Shown here piece after piece: positions 1 to 8,993 of a DNA stretch of 44,356 bases (its first letter is position 1; each line of letters opens with the position of its first letter). The notes below the pieces were generated by a model. It saw only the letters and a program-made list of their open reading frames with translations. It searched no databases and was not told the origin of the DNA. Location: positions 1-44,356 of the forward strand of contig CACEGG010000010.1 of the NCBI GenBank assembly GCA_902559035.1, in the 5' to 3' direction. This DNA comes from an uncultured Bacteroidota bacterium (GTDB taxonomy: Bacteria; Bacteroidota; Bacteroidia; Flavobacteriales; Flavobacteriaceae). The position numbers were made by a program, and so were the translations under genes.

Positions 1-581
1 GGTCTCCTGAGGGAGTTATTAATGAATATATTAATGACGCGCAAGTTATTCAAAATGGAGTAAAAAAAATGGTTCCCTCACTAGATGGATTTGAATATAT
101 AAACATTGAAGGACAAGAATTTGAGGCTTTTGCAACATCTGGTGGTTTAGGAACAATGTGTGATACATATGAGGGGAAAGTTGATACTCTAAATTATAAA
201 ACCATAAGGTATCCTGGTCACGGAAAACTAATGAGATTTTTAATGTATGAACTAATATTAAAAAATGATAAAAGTCAGCTAGAAAAAATACTTAGTAATG
301 CAAAGCCACCTGTAAAAGAAGATGTAGTATACGTATACGCAGTAGTTGAAGGATGGAAAAAAGAAAAAATTTCTAGAAGTGAATATTTTAAAGCTTTTTA
401 TCCAATTAATATTATGGGGCAAACCTGGAGATCAATTTCGTGGACTACAGCTGCATCTTTAGTTTCAGTTATTGAAATGATAAACGAAGGTTTATTAAAA
501 AAAGAAGGTTTTATAAAACAAGAGGAAATTCCATTTGATAAATTTTTAAAAACAGATTCAGGAAAATTATTTTTAGATTAA
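1..581 (+). CDS. Saccharopine dehydrogenase, C-terminal part (cut by window edge)
   Basis: The reading frame is open from base 3, so the first ATG at 69 is internal and the gene begins outside the window. About 192 residues are visible. The stretch TSGGLGTMCDTY, followed by NYKTIRYPGHGKLMRFL, is characteristic of the C-terminal domain of saccharopine dehydrogenase / lysine-2-oxoglutarate reductase (Lys9-like family). The C-terminal part also has the WTTAASL segment of that family. The enzyme interconverts saccharopine with glutamate and 2-aminoadipate semialdehyde. Only 9 bases separate it from an HglS-type gene, which supports a catabolic role in L-lysine breakdown rather than lysine synthesis. 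Family assignment is confident; direction of the reaction is inferred from the neighbour. Confidence 0.88.
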   Translation, partial: SPEGVINEYINDAQVIQNGVKKMVPSLDGFEYINIEGQEFEAFATSGGLGTMCDTYEGKVDTLNYKTIRYPGHGKLMRFLMYELILKNDKSQLEKILSNAKPPVKEDVVYVYAVVEGWKKEKISRSEYFKAFYPINIMGQTWRSISWTTAASLVSVIEMINEGLLKKEGFIKQEEIPFDKFLKTDSGKLFLD

Positions 582-590
582 CTTTAAATT

Positions 591-1487
591 ATGAAGTTTC
601 AAAATAAAAAAACTATCAATATTGTTCTAGAAGCCCTTTTCTCAACTTATTGTGAAAGAGTTCCCGATGTCAAGAAAATTACCAATGCAATGGTATTGAA
701 AAACATTGTTTCTAATCAATCTGAAATCATTAATGATCATATAGCATTTAGAACTATGGGGGTTGAAAATTTAGGTATTAAATCCTTTGAAAAAATTTTC
801 CTTCATCATGGTTATAAAAAAAAAGATTATTATTTTTTTAAAGGAAAGAAATTAAATGCTTTCTGGTATTCACACCCAGGAAAAAACATGCCAAGAATTT
901 TTATTAGTGAATTAATAGTTGATGACCTTTCAAAAAATTCTCAAAAAATTATAAGAAGTTACACGGATCAAGTAAAAAAAGATCCTGTTGATCAAATAAA
1001 CTTAGATAATGCTAGGGAAATAATAAATTTTTTAAGTAATCCACTATGGAGTCTTCCTACATTAAATGACTACAATGAACTTTTGAAAGAAACTGAATAT
1101 GGATCGTGGGTTATATACAATAGATATTACTTAAATCATTATACAATAAGTGTTCATGAACTGAATGAAAATTATAATACCCTAGAAAAGTTCAATAACT
1201 TTTTATTAAGTATTGGTATTAAATTGAATGACTCTGGTGGAATTATTAAAAAAAGTAAAGATGGTCTTCTTTTACAAAGTAGTTCAGTAGCTAACAAAAT
1301 ATCCGCAGATTTTGAAGAAGGTAAGTCATTAATTTCTGGAAGCTACGTAGAATTTGCTGAAAGAAAGATTCTATCGCAATTTAAAAACTTAAAGAAGATA
1401 AAATCTATACACAGAAGGGATGGATTTGAAACATCAAATGCTGATAAAATATTTGAAAGCACCTATCAAAAACAGGTAAATAAGTAG
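591..1487 (+). CDS. DUF1338 / HglS-type 2-oxoadipate dioxygenase/decarboxylase
   Basis: A 298-residue DUF1338 protein. Characterised members (HglS/YdcJ) are Fe(II)-dependent enzymes that convert 2-oxoadipate to 2-hydroxyglutarate with O2, releasing CO2. The expected sites are visible: H50 and R54 in NDHIAFRTMG, H183 in LNHYTISVH, and E254 in YVEFAER, fitting a His/His/Glu metal site with an arginine for the substrate carboxylate. It is shorter than YdcJ (about 450 residues), like the compact bacterial and plant members. It follows the saccharopine dehydrogenase by 9 bases, so the pair probably takes lysine through 2-aminoadipate and 2-oxoadipate. Its stop directly abuts the stop of the convergent acyl-CoA dehydrogenase gene; no terminator hairpin is visible there. 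Confidence 0.82.
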   Translation: MKFQNKKTINIVLEALFSTYCERVPDVKKITNAMVLKNIVSNQSEIINDHIAFRTMGVENLGIKSFEKIFLHHGYKKKDYYFFKGKKLNAFWYSHPGKNMPRIFISELIVDDLSKNSQKIIRSYTDQVKKDPVDQINLDNAREIINFLSNPLWSLPTLNDYNELLKETEYGSWVIYNRYYLNHYTISVHELNENYNTLEKFNNFLLSIGIKLNDSGGIIKKSKDGLLLQSSSVANKISADFEEGKSLISGSYVEFAERKILSQFKNLKKIKSIHRRDGFETSNADKIFESTYQKQVNK

Positions 1488-2612
1488 TTAATAACTATTA
1501 AATTTTGCTACTCTATCTAAGTGATAATTTGAATCACCAAAAATTCTTTGTGATACTCTAACTCTTTTTAGAAAAAAACCAATATCAGCATCATCAGTAA
1601 CACCTATTCCTCCGTGCATTTGCACAGCTTCATTTGTAACTAATTTTGATGTTAAGCCCAACTTAGATTTGGCTAAACTAGCAAGTTCAGGTAAATTTTC
1701 ATCTCCGGAATCAATCGCTTGTAAAGCTTTTAAAACAATTGATTTACACAACTCAATTTCCCCAAACATTATTGCCGATCTGTGTTGTAATGCTTGAAAA
1801 GATCCAATTTTTACTCCAAATTGTTCTCTTTCCTTCAAATATTGTATTGTCATATCAAAAGCTTGTTGAATATTACCCAACATTTCTGCAGCTAATCCAA
1901 CGCAAGCAATATCTAAAGCCTTCTTTAATATTTTTTTACCATCATTTTCAGTTGATAAAAAATTATCTTTTGAAAACTCGACATTATTAAATGAAATATC
2001 AGAATAAATTTTAGAGTCCATATGAACTTTATTATTGAAAGTGATGCCTTTTGATTTAGAATCTATTATTACAAGCTCTAAACTTCCATTAGACTCAGAA
2101 TTGGCTGAAACAATTAAGTAATCGGAAATTGTACCATCAATTACAAATCTCTTTTTTCCATTTAAAATAAACTTTTCATTGTTGTTTGAAATAATTGACA
2201 AATCAATGTTTGGGTTATGATGAGAACTTTCTTCGTGAGCTAATGTGCAAAGCTTCTTTCCACTCATTATTTCATCAAAAAGTTTACTTTTCAAAACTTC
2301 ATTTTTTGATAAACCAACTATAGTTGTAGAAACTAAAACAGTTGAAATCATTGGGGAAACAGTAAGTTTTTTTCCCATTTCTTCAATTACTTGACCAAGT
2401 CCAACATAACCAAAATTCAGACCATTATACTCTTCTGGTACTGTTAATGCTGTCCATCCCATTTCAACCATTTCTTTCCACAAATCAGGATCAAATTGAT
2501 TATAATTATCATCTCTTAATTCTCTCATTAAGGATATTGGAGATTTTAAATCCAATAATTCTTTTGCTGAGGATTTGAGCATATTTTGCTCTTCGTTTAT
2601 TACTAATGACAT
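1488..2612 (-). CDS. Acyl-CoA dehydrogenase, subunit without the usual catalytic Glu
   Basis: A 374-residue acyl-CoA dehydrogenase-fold protein. It has the EEYNGLNFGYVGLGQVIEEMG segment in the N-terminal helical domain, REQFGVKIGSFQALQHR in the C-terminal helical domain and MHGGIGVTDD near the end. The last part reads RIFGDSNYHLDRVA; the YEGT-type motif that carries the catalytic glutamate in many family members is absent. It is the last gene of a seven-gene minus-strand run, 5 bases after another acyl-CoA dehydrogenase that has the glutamate. Such adjacent unlike pairs are known as alpha2beta2 FAD enzymes in steroid side-chain and other bulky acyl-CoA oxidation (FadE28/FadE29 type). That these two form one enzyme is inferred. 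Confidence 0.85.
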   Translation of the reverse strand: MSLVINEEQNMLKSSAKELLDLKSPISLMRELRDDNYNQFDPDLWKEMVEMGWTALTVPEEYNGLNFGYVGLGQVIEEMGKKLTVSPMISTVLVSTTIVGLSKNEVLKSKLFDEIMSGKKLCTLAHEESSHHNPNIDLSIISNNNEKFILNGKKRFVIDGTISDYLIVSANSESNGSLELVIIDSKSKGITFNNKVHMDSKIYSDISFNNVEFSKDNFLSTENDGKKILKKALDIACVGLAAEMLGNIQQAFDMTIQYLKEREQFGVKIGSFQALQHRSAIMFGEIELCKSIVLKALQAIDSGDENLPELASLAKSKLGLTSKLVTNEAVQMHGGIGVTDDADIGFFLKRVRVSQRIFGDSNYHLDRVAKFNSY

Positions 2613-2617
2613 AAATT

Positions 2618-3811
2618 TTATTTTGATGGAAGTCCAAGAACTCTTTTTGCTATTATATTTAATTGAACTTCATGTGTTCCTCCTTCAATAGAATGACCTT
2701 TGGAACGACAGAAATATCTAGCCTCTCTTCCGTTATTTGATTCTTCACTAGTCCATTCAGTTGAATCAAATCCATTAACCTCTAATCTTAATTCCTCTTT
2801 TTGCATAGCTAGTTCAGTTCCATAGTATTTAAAAAATGATGATACTGCACCAGAATTATTTCCTGCCTTATGTTCATCTAAAGCTCTTTGAATAGTTAAC
2901 TCAAAAATCTTCTCATTCATTTCAAGATTAGCAATTTTTGATCGAATAGAAGGATTTGATAATAAACCGTCTGTAATTCCAATTGATTTAATTGCTACTT
3001 CACCTAATGTCTTTTTCTTTTCTGTTTCTCCAATTCCTCCAATCATTTGTCTCTCATGAGTCAATAAATATTTAGCTATGGTCCAACCATCATTTAAGGT
3101 ACCTACCAAATTCTTTTTTGGAACTTTAACTGAATCAAAAAATGTTTCTGTAAAAGGAGATTTACCACTAATTAATTTTATAGGTCTTGTTGAAACCCCT
3201 TCAGATTTCATATCTATAAGTAAAAAACTTATTCCAGTATGTTTCGATTCAGAACTAGTTCTAACTAGGCAAAATATAAAATCCCCTTTGTCTCCATAAG
3301 AAGTCCAGACTTTAGATCCTGTTACTAAAAAGTGATCCCCTTTATCCTCTGCTTTAGTCTGAAGGTTAGCCAAATCACTACCAGCGTTTGGCTCACTATA
3401 ACCTTGAACCCATCTAATTTCTCCTCTGCATATTTGATTTAAATAATATATTTTTTGTTCCTCATTTGCGAACTTTAAAAGCGCAGGGCCAAGCATTGAA
3501 ATACCAAAATTAATATGGGGTTTTCTACATCCCAACCTTGACATCTCTTGATTCAAAATATTATTTTGAACTGAGCTAAGTCCACCGCCACCATATCTAG
3601 TTTCCCAGTATGGAACAATCCATTTTTTTTCAAGCATTCTTTCAAACCAAACTTTTTGATCTTCAGTTGTAAATTTTCCATTTCTTCCTCCCCAATATAA
3701 TTGCTTTGCGTCAGTTACTGGCCCTCTCATAGACATCGGACAATTTTTCTCCAACCATTTTCTAGTTTCTAATCTAAAATTGGTTAAATCAACTTTAACT
3801 TGTGTTTCCAT
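2618..3811 (-). CDS. Acyl-CoA dehydrogenase, partner subunit with catalytic Glu
   Basis: A 397-residue acyl-CoA dehydrogenase. The middle beta-domain holds QGYSEPNAGSDLANL and VTGSKVWTSYGDKGDF, which bind FAD and substrate. The C-terminus has EGGTHEVQLNIIAKRVLGLP, where E376 sits at the place of the YEGT catalytic glutamate. The segment THERQMIGG and the overall order resemble the large FadE subunits of actinobacterial and sphingomonad clusters that act on bulky or branched acyl-CoAs. It lies 6 bases after the crotonase gene and 5 bases before the second dehydrogenase, so co-translation and a mixed complex are likely. The exact acyl substrate cannot be read from the sequence. Confidence 0.87.
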   Translation of the reverse strand: METQVKVDLTNFRLETRKWLEKNCPMSMRGPVTDAKQLYWGGRNGKFTTEDQKVWFERMLEKKWIVPYWETRYGGGGLSSVQNNILNQEMSRLGCRKPHINFGISMLGPALLKFANEEQKIYYLNQICRGEIRWVQGYSEPNAGSDLANLQTKAEDKGDHFLVTGSKVWTSYGDKGDFIFCLVRTSSESKHTGISFLLIDMKSEGVSTRPIKLISGKSPFTETFFDSVKVPKKNLVGTLNDGWTIAKYLLTHERQMIGGIGETEKKKTLGEVAIKSIGITDGLLSNPSIRSKIANLEMNEKIFELTIQRALDEHKAGNNSGAVSSFFKYYGTELAMQKEELRLEVNGFDSTEWTSEESNNGREARYFCRSKGHSIEGGTHEVQLNIIAKRVLGLPSK

Positions 3812-3817
3812 ATTTTA

Positions 3818-4600
3818 TTATTTTCCTTTAAAATTAGCTTTCCTTTTTTCCAAAAAAGCAGAGACTCCTTCTTTTAAATCTTCACTGTGAAATGCTGCTA
3901 CCTGTTCTTTTGCCTCATATTCAATAGTGTCCAATAAATCATTATTCAAAGAAAAAATCATGTCTTGCTTAGTTATACCTATTCCAATTGTTGGTTTCTT
4001 TGATAAATCTATGGCCCAATTTTTAGCTACACTTAAAATTTCATCTGATTCAACAAGTTTATTGGTCAAACCTAGTTTAAAACACTCCTCACCCATAACT
4101 CTTTTACCTCCAGTTGCAATCTCTAAAGCTTTACTGTAACCTACTTGTCTTGAAAGTAACCAACTTGCACCTCCATCAGGTCCCAAACCAATATTAATAA
4201 AAGCATACAATAATGCACTTTCTTTACTCATTACTCTAAAATCACATGCTAACGCAAAAGCTGCACCAACGCCAGCAGCAGTACCGTTGATTGCGCCTAT
4301 AATTGGTTTTCTTAGTTTTAAAAAATTATTTAAAATCGGTTTATAATTATCTATTATGTAATCTCTTGAATCTTCAGCAGATAAAGTTCCCATCGTTGTT
4401 AAATCTGCTCCAGCACAAAATCCTTTTCCATTTCCAGTTAAAACTACCGCTCTAATGTTATCATCATTTTTAATAACAGAAAATACATAGTTTATCCCTT
4501 CTATTAAATCATGGTTTACTGCATTATATCTTTCTGGCCTATTGAAGGTTATAATTGCAGTACATTCAACAATTTCTAGTATAACAGCTTTATTTTCCAT
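3818..4600 (-). CDS. Enoyl-CoA hydratase/isomerase, PaaG-like crotonase
   Basis: A 260-residue crotonase-superfamily protein, normal length. Residues 18-30 give FNRPERYNAVN, the oxyanion-hole loop is FCAGADL (61-67), and KPIIGAINGTAAGVGAAFALACD (98-120) is the second conserved block. The segment IGLGPDGG has Asp142 as in PaaG-type isomerases and lacks the Glu of classical hydratases in the first catalytic position, while E160 matches the second one. It could therefore move or epimerise a double bond or hydrate an enoyl-CoA. It sits between MaoC (8 bases) and the dehydrogenase pair (6 bases) in one operon. Confidence 0.85.
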   Translation of the reverse strand: MENKAVILEIVECTAIITFNRPERYNAVNHDLIEGINYVFSVIKNDDNIRAVVLTGNGKGFCAGADLTTMGTLSAEDSRDYIIDNYKPILNNFLKLRKPIIGAINGTAAGVGAAFALACDFRVMSKESALLYAFINIGLGPDGGASWLLSRQVGYSKALEIATGGKRVMGEECFKLGLTNKLVESDEILSVAKNWAIDLSKKPTIGIGITKQDMIFSLNNDLLDTIEYEAKEQVAAFHSEDLKEGVSAFLEKRKANFKGK

Positions 4601-4608
4601 AATAATGT

Positions 4609-5085
4609 CTATTCGTAAGCTATTGCTAATGTCTCAGCAACACAAACAGGTTTCTCTTGCCCTTTTAATTCAACAGTAATTCCAAGTTTATATTTTGCGC
4701 TACGATCTTTTTTCTCACACTCAATTAAAGATACTCTTCCCCTTACAAAACCTCCAGAAGGAGTAGCACTTGTAAACCTAACTCTATCAACACCATAATT
4801 TACACCCATCTTAACACTTTCTATAGTTAAAGTATCATAAGAAAACCGGGACGCTAATGATAAAATCATAAAACCATGGGCTATTGTAGTTTTATATGGT
4901 GAATACTTTTCAGATTTTTCTTTATCGATGTGTATCCACTGCTCATCTTCAGTAATTTTTGCAAAAACATTGATATTTTCTTGTGTTATCTCAATCCATT
5001 TAGAAATTCCTAGTTCTTTACCTACTAATTGATTTAATTCATTTATGTTTTTAACTTTTGTACTATATGCTTTGTTATTGTCCAT
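4609..5085 (-). CDS. MaoC-family hot-dog enoyl-CoA hydratase
   Basis: A 158-residue single hot-dog protein of the MaoC / (R)-specific hydratase family. The catalytic pair D47 and H52 is visible in ITEDEQWIHID, followed by TTIAHGFMILSL, the helix and glycine loop that binds the CoA thioester. The C-terminal strand region contains VNYGVDRVRFTSATPSGG, typical of NodN-like members. It adds water to a trans-2-enoyl-CoA. With an (S)-type crotonase in the same operon, this gives a second hydratase of opposite stereochemistry, which fits chain shortening of branched or substituted acyl groups. Gap to the SDR gene is 17 bases. Confidence 0.85.
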   Translation of the reverse strand: MDNNKAYSTKVKNINELNQLVGKELGISKWIEITQENINVFAKITEDEQWIHIDKEKSEKYSPYKTTIAHGFMILSLASRFSYDTLTIESVKMGVNYGVDRVRFTSATPSGGFVRGRVSLIECEKKDRSAKYKLGITVELKGQEKPVCVAETLAIAYE

Positions 5086-5102
5086 AATTATTTTTTAAAA
5101 AT

Positions 5103-5843
5103 TTACATTGGCATTGCACCACCATTCGCGTGAAGAGTTATTCCACTGACAAATCCAGATTCTTTTGAAGCCAAAAATAAATAAGCATTACCCATATCTT
5201 CGGCTGTTCCTATTCTGCCGACAGGAATCATTTTTATTCCTGCATTTATTACTTCCTCTGGCATACTATCTGTCATTGCAGATTGTATAAAACCAGGAGC
5301 GACAGCGTTTGCAGTGATTCCAAACCTTCCAACTTCTTTACATAAAGCTCTTGTAAATCCAGAAATTCCAGCTTTAGTAGCACAATAATTTGTCTGACCA
5401 AAAGCACCTGCAGTTCCGTTAATTGATGATGCTGAAACTATTCTTCCATATCCATTTTCTTTCATGTGTGGAATAACAGATCGTGTAACAACATAAAGAG
5501 ATTTTAAATTAACATTAATAACTGAATCCCATTCCTCCTCCGACATCTTTAAGAAAGATCTATCCCTTATAATTCCTGCATTATTAATTAAAATCTCGAT
5601 TTTACCATGCTGTTTAATAATCTCTTCAATAGCAGAATCCACAGAACTTTGATCTGTTACATCTACTTTTTGAAAGAATATATTTCCACCATTTTGAGTA
5701 ATTTCATTAACTGTTTCAGTTCCATCCAAAACATCCCATAATGCAACAGTAGCCCCTTCTCTGCAAAAAACTTCACAAATTCCCTTACCAATTCCACGAG
5801 CTCCACCTGTAACGATAGCAACTTGACCTTCTAATCTTTTCAT
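5103..5843 (-). CDS. Short-chain dehydrogenase, FabG-like 3-hydroxyacyl-CoA dehydrogenase
   Basis: A 246-residue classical SDR. TGGARGIGKGICE (12-24) is the dinucleotide-binding loop, NNAG lies at 87-90, and the catalytic residues are S140, Y153 and K157 in NYCATKAG. The C-terminus KESGFVSGITLHANGGAMPM is FabG-like. Placed between a thiolase and a MaoC hydratase, it most likely oxidises a 3-hydroxyacyl-CoA to the 3-ketoacyl-CoA that the thiolase then cleaves; a role in fatty acid synthesis is less likely here. Cofactor choice is uncertain: the residue after the second strand is an aspartate (LWD), which favours NAD. Confidence 0.87.
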   Translation of the reverse strand: MKRLEGQVAIVTGGARGIGKGICEVFCREGATVALWDVLDGTETVNEITQNGGNIFFQKVDVTDQSSVDSAIEEIIKQHGKIEILINNAGIIRDRSFLKMSEEEWDSVINVNLKSLYVVTRSVIPHMKENGYGRIVSASSINGTAGAFGQTNYCATKAGISGFTRALCKEVGRFGITANAVAPGFIQSAMTDSMPEEVINAGIKMIPVGRIGTAEDMGNAYLFLASKESGFVSGITLHANGGAMPM

Positions 5844-5889
5844 ATTATTGTTATTATTATATTAAGTTAATCTTTATTATTAATTCGAT

Positions 5890-7071
5890 TTAAATTACTT
5901 CAAATAGACCCGCAGCTCCCATACCACCACCAACACACATTGTTGAAACCACATATTTTACTCCCCTTCTTTTTCCTTCGATAAGCGCATGACCTACCAT
6001 TCTTGATCCACTCATTCCATAGGGATGTCCTATTGAAATAGAACCTCCATTAACATTTAAAATTTCATTTGGAATTCCAAGCACATCTCTACAATAAATT
6101 ACCTGAACAGCAAATGCTTCGTTAAGTTCCCAAAGTCCAATATCACTCATTTTAAGACCATTTTGTTTTAATAATTTAGGAACCGCATAAATTGGTCCAA
6201 TACCCATTTCATCTGGTTCACATCCAGCTACTGCAATTCCTCTATAAATTCCAAGCGGAGTCACGTTATGCTTAGCTGCAACACTTGATTCCATCAAAAC
6301 ACATGCAGAAGATCCATCAGATAATTGACTAGCATTTCCGGCAGTAATTGATCCTCCTTCAACAACTGGCTTTAAAGAACTTAGTCCTTCAATAGTTGTT
6401 GTTGGTCTATTGCACTCGTCTTTAGATGAAGTTTTTTCAACAAATGAAATTTCTTTGGTTTCTTTATCCATAACACCCATGGTTGTAGTAACAGACATAA
6501 TTTCATCATCAAATTTTCCTTCTTCTTGTCCTTTTGCAGTTCTTAATTGACTTTGAAGAGAATATTCGTCTTGAGATTCTCTTGAAATATTGTATCTATT
6601 GGCCACAACCTCTGCAGTTTTAAGCATTGGCATGTATATGTGTTTGTGTTGTGCTATTAATTTTTTATCAACCCATCTATCCAAATTCATTTTTTCAGTT
6701 TGTACTAGACTTATAGAATCTAATCCACCTCCAACAACAACATCCATTCCATCAGAGATAATTTGTTTTGCAGCAGTGGCAATAGCCATCATTCCAGATG
6801 AACATTGTCTATCTAGTGTCATCCCACTAACAGTTACAGGAAGACCAGCAGCTAATGCGGCATTTCTAGCAACGTTACAATGTTGTGTTCCTTGTTGTAA
6901 AGCTGCACCCATAATCACATCATCGACCTTATTTGGATCAACACCAGATCTCTTTACTGCTTCCTCAATTGCCCAACCTGCCATTGTTGGAGCAGTAGTA
7001 TTATTAAATGTTCCTCTGTATGATTTTGTCAAAGGAGTTCTTGCAGTAGAAACGATTATTGCATCTCTCAT
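5890..7071 (-). CDS. Acetyl-CoA acyltransferase (3-ketoacyl-CoA thiolase)
   Basis: A 393-residue thiolase of normal length. The nucleophile is C90 in LDRQCSSGM, the His motif is [14 protein letters not shown] with H349, and the second Cys is C379 in [10 protein letters not shown]. Residues [20 protein letters not shown] at the start match the FadA/AtoB fold. It cleaves 3-ketoacyl-CoA with CoA to acetyl-CoA (or propionyl-CoA) and a shortened acyl-CoA. The 46-base gap to the downstream SDR is the widest in this operon, and the upstream reductase gene ends only 2 bases before its start. Substrate length is not predictable. Confidence 0.92.
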   Translation of the reverse strand: MRDAIIVSTARTPLTKSYRGTFNNTTAPTMAGWAIEEAVKRSGVDPNKVDDVIMGAALQQGTQHCNVARNAALAAGLPVTVSGMTLDRQCSSGMMAIATAAKQIISDGMDVVVGGGLDSISLVQTEKMNLDRWVDKKLIAQHKHIYMPMLKTAEVVANRYNISRESQDEYSLQSQLRTAKGQEEGKFDDEIMSVTTTMGVMDKETKEISFVEKTSSKDECNRPTTTIEGLSSLKPVVEGGSITAGNASQLSDGSSACVLMESSVAAKHNVTPLGIYRGIAVAGCEPDEMGIGPIYAVPKLLKQNGLKMSDIGLWELNEAFAVQVIYCRDVLGIPNEILNVNGGSISIGHPYGMSGSRMVGHALIEGKRRGVKYVVSTMCVGGGMGAAGLFEVI

Positions 7072-7073
7072 AA

Positions 7074-8069
7074 TTATATTTTTAAAATTAATTTACCTTT
7101 TTTTTCTCCATTAAATAATTTTTTAAAAACCTCATAAAAATTTTCAATTCCATCATAAATGTCTTCTTTTGACTTTAAAGTGCCATCCAAAATCCATTGA
7201 GTCATTTCTTTGGTAGCAATTGGATAATTTTCAGCATAATCAAAAACAACCATTCCTTTCATGGTAGCCCTGTTTACAAGTAATGACAAATAGTTATTTG
7301 GACCTTTAGCTGACATTTCATTGTATTGTGAAATAGCTCCGCAAACTACAATTCTAGCTCCCATTCTTAGAAAGACAAGAGCAGCATCTAAAATCTCACC
7401 CCCAACATTATCAAAATAAACATCAATTCCATCAGGACATTCTCTTTTAATACCTCTTTTAATACTTTCATTTTTATAGTCAACACACCCATCAAAACCA
7501 AGTTCATTAATGACATAATCACATTTTTCCTTACCACCAGCAATACCAACAACCTTACATCCTTTGATTTTTGCAATTTGACCTACTATACTTCCAACTG
7601 CTCCTGCAGCAGCTGATACTAATACGATGTCACCTTCTTTTATTTTGCCAACCTCGAGAATACCAAAATAGGCAGTCATCCCCGGCATTCCTAAAGTTCC
7701 AATAAAAGTCGGGAGAGGAATTTCAGAACTAGGTACCTTAAAATACCCCTTTCCATTGGTAATTGAATATTCTTGAACTCCACCCCACCCAGAAAGAATA
7801 TCTCCCTTAGTAAAATTTGGATTTTTTGACTCAATTACTTCTCCAATTGTTCCAGCTCTCATAACTTCACCTATTTGTACTGGAGGAATATAAGATCTAG
7901 TTTCATTCAACCATCCTCTCATTGCTGGGTCAAGAGATAGATATAAATTTTTCAAAAGAACTTCACCATCATTAATTTCTCTGACATTTTCAACTTCATT
8001 ATACCATGTATCAGCAGAGGGAAAACCAGATGGACGTGATGATAATTTAACAACTTTATTTTTTAACAT
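7074..8069 (-). CDS. NADP-dependent double-bond reductase (MDR, PTGR/CurA-like)
   Basis: A 331-residue medium-chain dehydrogenase/reductase without the zinc ligands of alcohol dehydrogenases. [10 protein letters not shown] (45-54) is the hallmark of the leukotriene B4 12-hydroxydehydrogenase / prostaglandin reductase / CurA group, and [10 protein letters not shown] (154-163) binds NADP. Members reduce the C=C bond of alpha,beta-unsaturated ketones and aldehydes. It is the first gene of the seven-gene minus-strand operon, with a good palindromic operator 44 bases upstream (8113-8130). This suggests the substrate, or an intermediate, carries an enone. Confidence 0.88.
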   Translation of the reverse strand: MLKNKVVKLSSRPSGFPSADTWYNEVENVREINDGEVLLKNLYLSLDPAMRGWLNETRSYIPPVQIGEVMRAGTIGEVIESKNPNFTKGDILSGWGGVQEYSITNGKGYFKVPSSEIPLPTFIGTLGMPGMTAYFGILEVGKIKEGDIVLVSAAAGAVGSIVGQIAKIKGCKVVGIAGGKEKCDYVINELGFDGCVDYKNESIKRGIKRECPDGIDVYFDNVGGEILDAALVFLRMGARIVVCGAISQYNEMSAKGPNNYLSLLVNRATMKGMVVFDYAENYPIATKEMTQWILDGTLKSKEDIYDGIENFYEVFKKLFNGEKKGKLILKI

Positions 8070-8112
8070 AATATTGTGTATTGATTTAATTACAAAATAT
8101 AATAATAGTTTA

Positions 8113-8130
8113 TTAGTATTTTTATACTAA
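8113..8130. promoter_or_regulatory. Palindromic operator TTAGTATTTTTATACTAA
   Basis: An 18-bp inverted repeat, with half-sites TTAGTAT and ATACTAA. It is the exact reverse complement of the site at 31682-31699 in front of the TetR gene. It lies in the 104-base gap between a crotonase gene and the minus-strand reductase gene, 44 bases ahead of that start, so it probably controls the seven-gene operon from 8069 to 1488. Confidence 0.75.
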
Positions 8131-8142
8131 AATATAAAAAAA

Positions 8143-8160
8143 TACTATGCTTGCATAGTA
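8143..8160. repeat. Perfect inverted repeat TACTATGC-TT-GCATAGTA
   Basis: Two 8-bp arms separated by two bases, 12 bases from the operator at 8113-8130. There is no T-run typical of a strong terminator, although weak transcription termination of the minus-strand gene ending at 8174 is possible. The outer part TACTAT/ATAGTA recurs at 22580-22595. It may be a second protein-binding site or a variant operator. Function unknown. Confidence 0.5.
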
Positions 8161-8173
8161 AAAATAATATTAA

Positions 8174-8986
8174 TTATTTCCAGTTTGGATTTCTTTTTTC
8201 TTTGAAAGCAGCAACACCTTCCCTAGCATCATCGGAACTTAAGACTAGTTCTAACATTTGTGAAAGAAATTTATGATTTGATTCACTTGAGTTAACCTTA
8301 TCAAAAGCTTCTAAACCATATTGAATTGCTTTTGGGGAATTACTTGTTACTTCATCAAGCCATTTAGAAATAACTGAGTCTATATTGTCTGTAGATGCAA
8401 TCTCCGAAATCAATCCCCAGGATTGAGCAGTTTTAACATCCAAGTTATAGCCCCTAATACACCAGTCAATTACATTTCTAATAGACATAATTTTTGATAA
8501 GGATTCCATTACTTGCATTGGGAATATTCCTCTTTTTACTTCAGGAAGACCTAATTTAAGTCCATCAATGGAAACAACATAATTACAACCAGCTATTAAT
8601 AAAAAACCGCCAGCATAAACATCACCTTCAAGTTGACATATCTTTGGTTTGTATAGTTTATTGAATATCTCTGCAATTAAAATTTTTGAGTTTGGTAACG
8701 GGACTGTTGAATTATTATTTTCTAAATCACCTGAAATTGCTTTTAAATCTAATCCAGAACAAAAAACATCTCCATTGGCTTTTAGTAATAATGCTCTAAT
8801 TTCATTATTAAAAGAAGCATACTGAAAAGCAAATGCTAATTCGTTAATCATTTGAGGATGCAAGGCGTTTTTCTTATTAGAACGATTTAAAATTATTGTA
8901 ACAATATGATCTTTTTCATACCATTCTATGAAATCAAATTTGAATAATTTTATATTTTTTATGTCTCTTTCTTTAAAATAACTCAT
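8174..8986 (-). CDS. Enoyl-CoA hydratase/isomerase family protein (crotonase)
   Basis: A 270-residue crotonase. The ATG at 8986 was chosen because the longer frame starts with TTG at 9013 and would overlap the upstream gene by 20 bases; the ATG leaves a 7-base gap. Conserved blocks are NRSNKKNALHPQM, the oxyanion loop FCSGLDL, and QLEGDVYAGGFLL. LGLPEVKRGIFP supplies a Glu (E149) at the first catalytic position; the second is not obvious. It follows a carboxyltransferase gene. In leucine (liu) and acyclic terpene (atu) clusters a crotonase beside the carboxylase hydrates the methylglutaconyl-type product, so a similar role is plausible here, but the sequence alone does not prove it. Confidence 0.83.
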   Translation of the reverse strand: MSYFKERDIKNIKLFKFDFIEWYEKDHIVTIILNRSNKKNALHPQMINELAFAFQYASFNNEIRALLLKANGDVFCSGLDLKAISGDLENNNSTVPLPNSKILIAEIFNKLYKPKICQLEGDVYAGGFLLIAGCNYVVSIDGLKLGLPEVKRGIFPMQVMESLSKIMSIRNVIDWCIRGYNLDVKTAQSWGLISEIASTDNIDSVISKWLDEVTSNSPKAIQYGLEAFDKVNSSESNHKFLSQMLELVLSSDDAREGVAAFKEKRNPNWK

Positions 8987-8993
8987 AACAAAA

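Noticed and set aside
6590-7114. 174-codon plus-strand frame opposite the thiolase gene
   Set aside because: It is a shadow of the thiolase coding sequence; its composition follows the complement of that gene.
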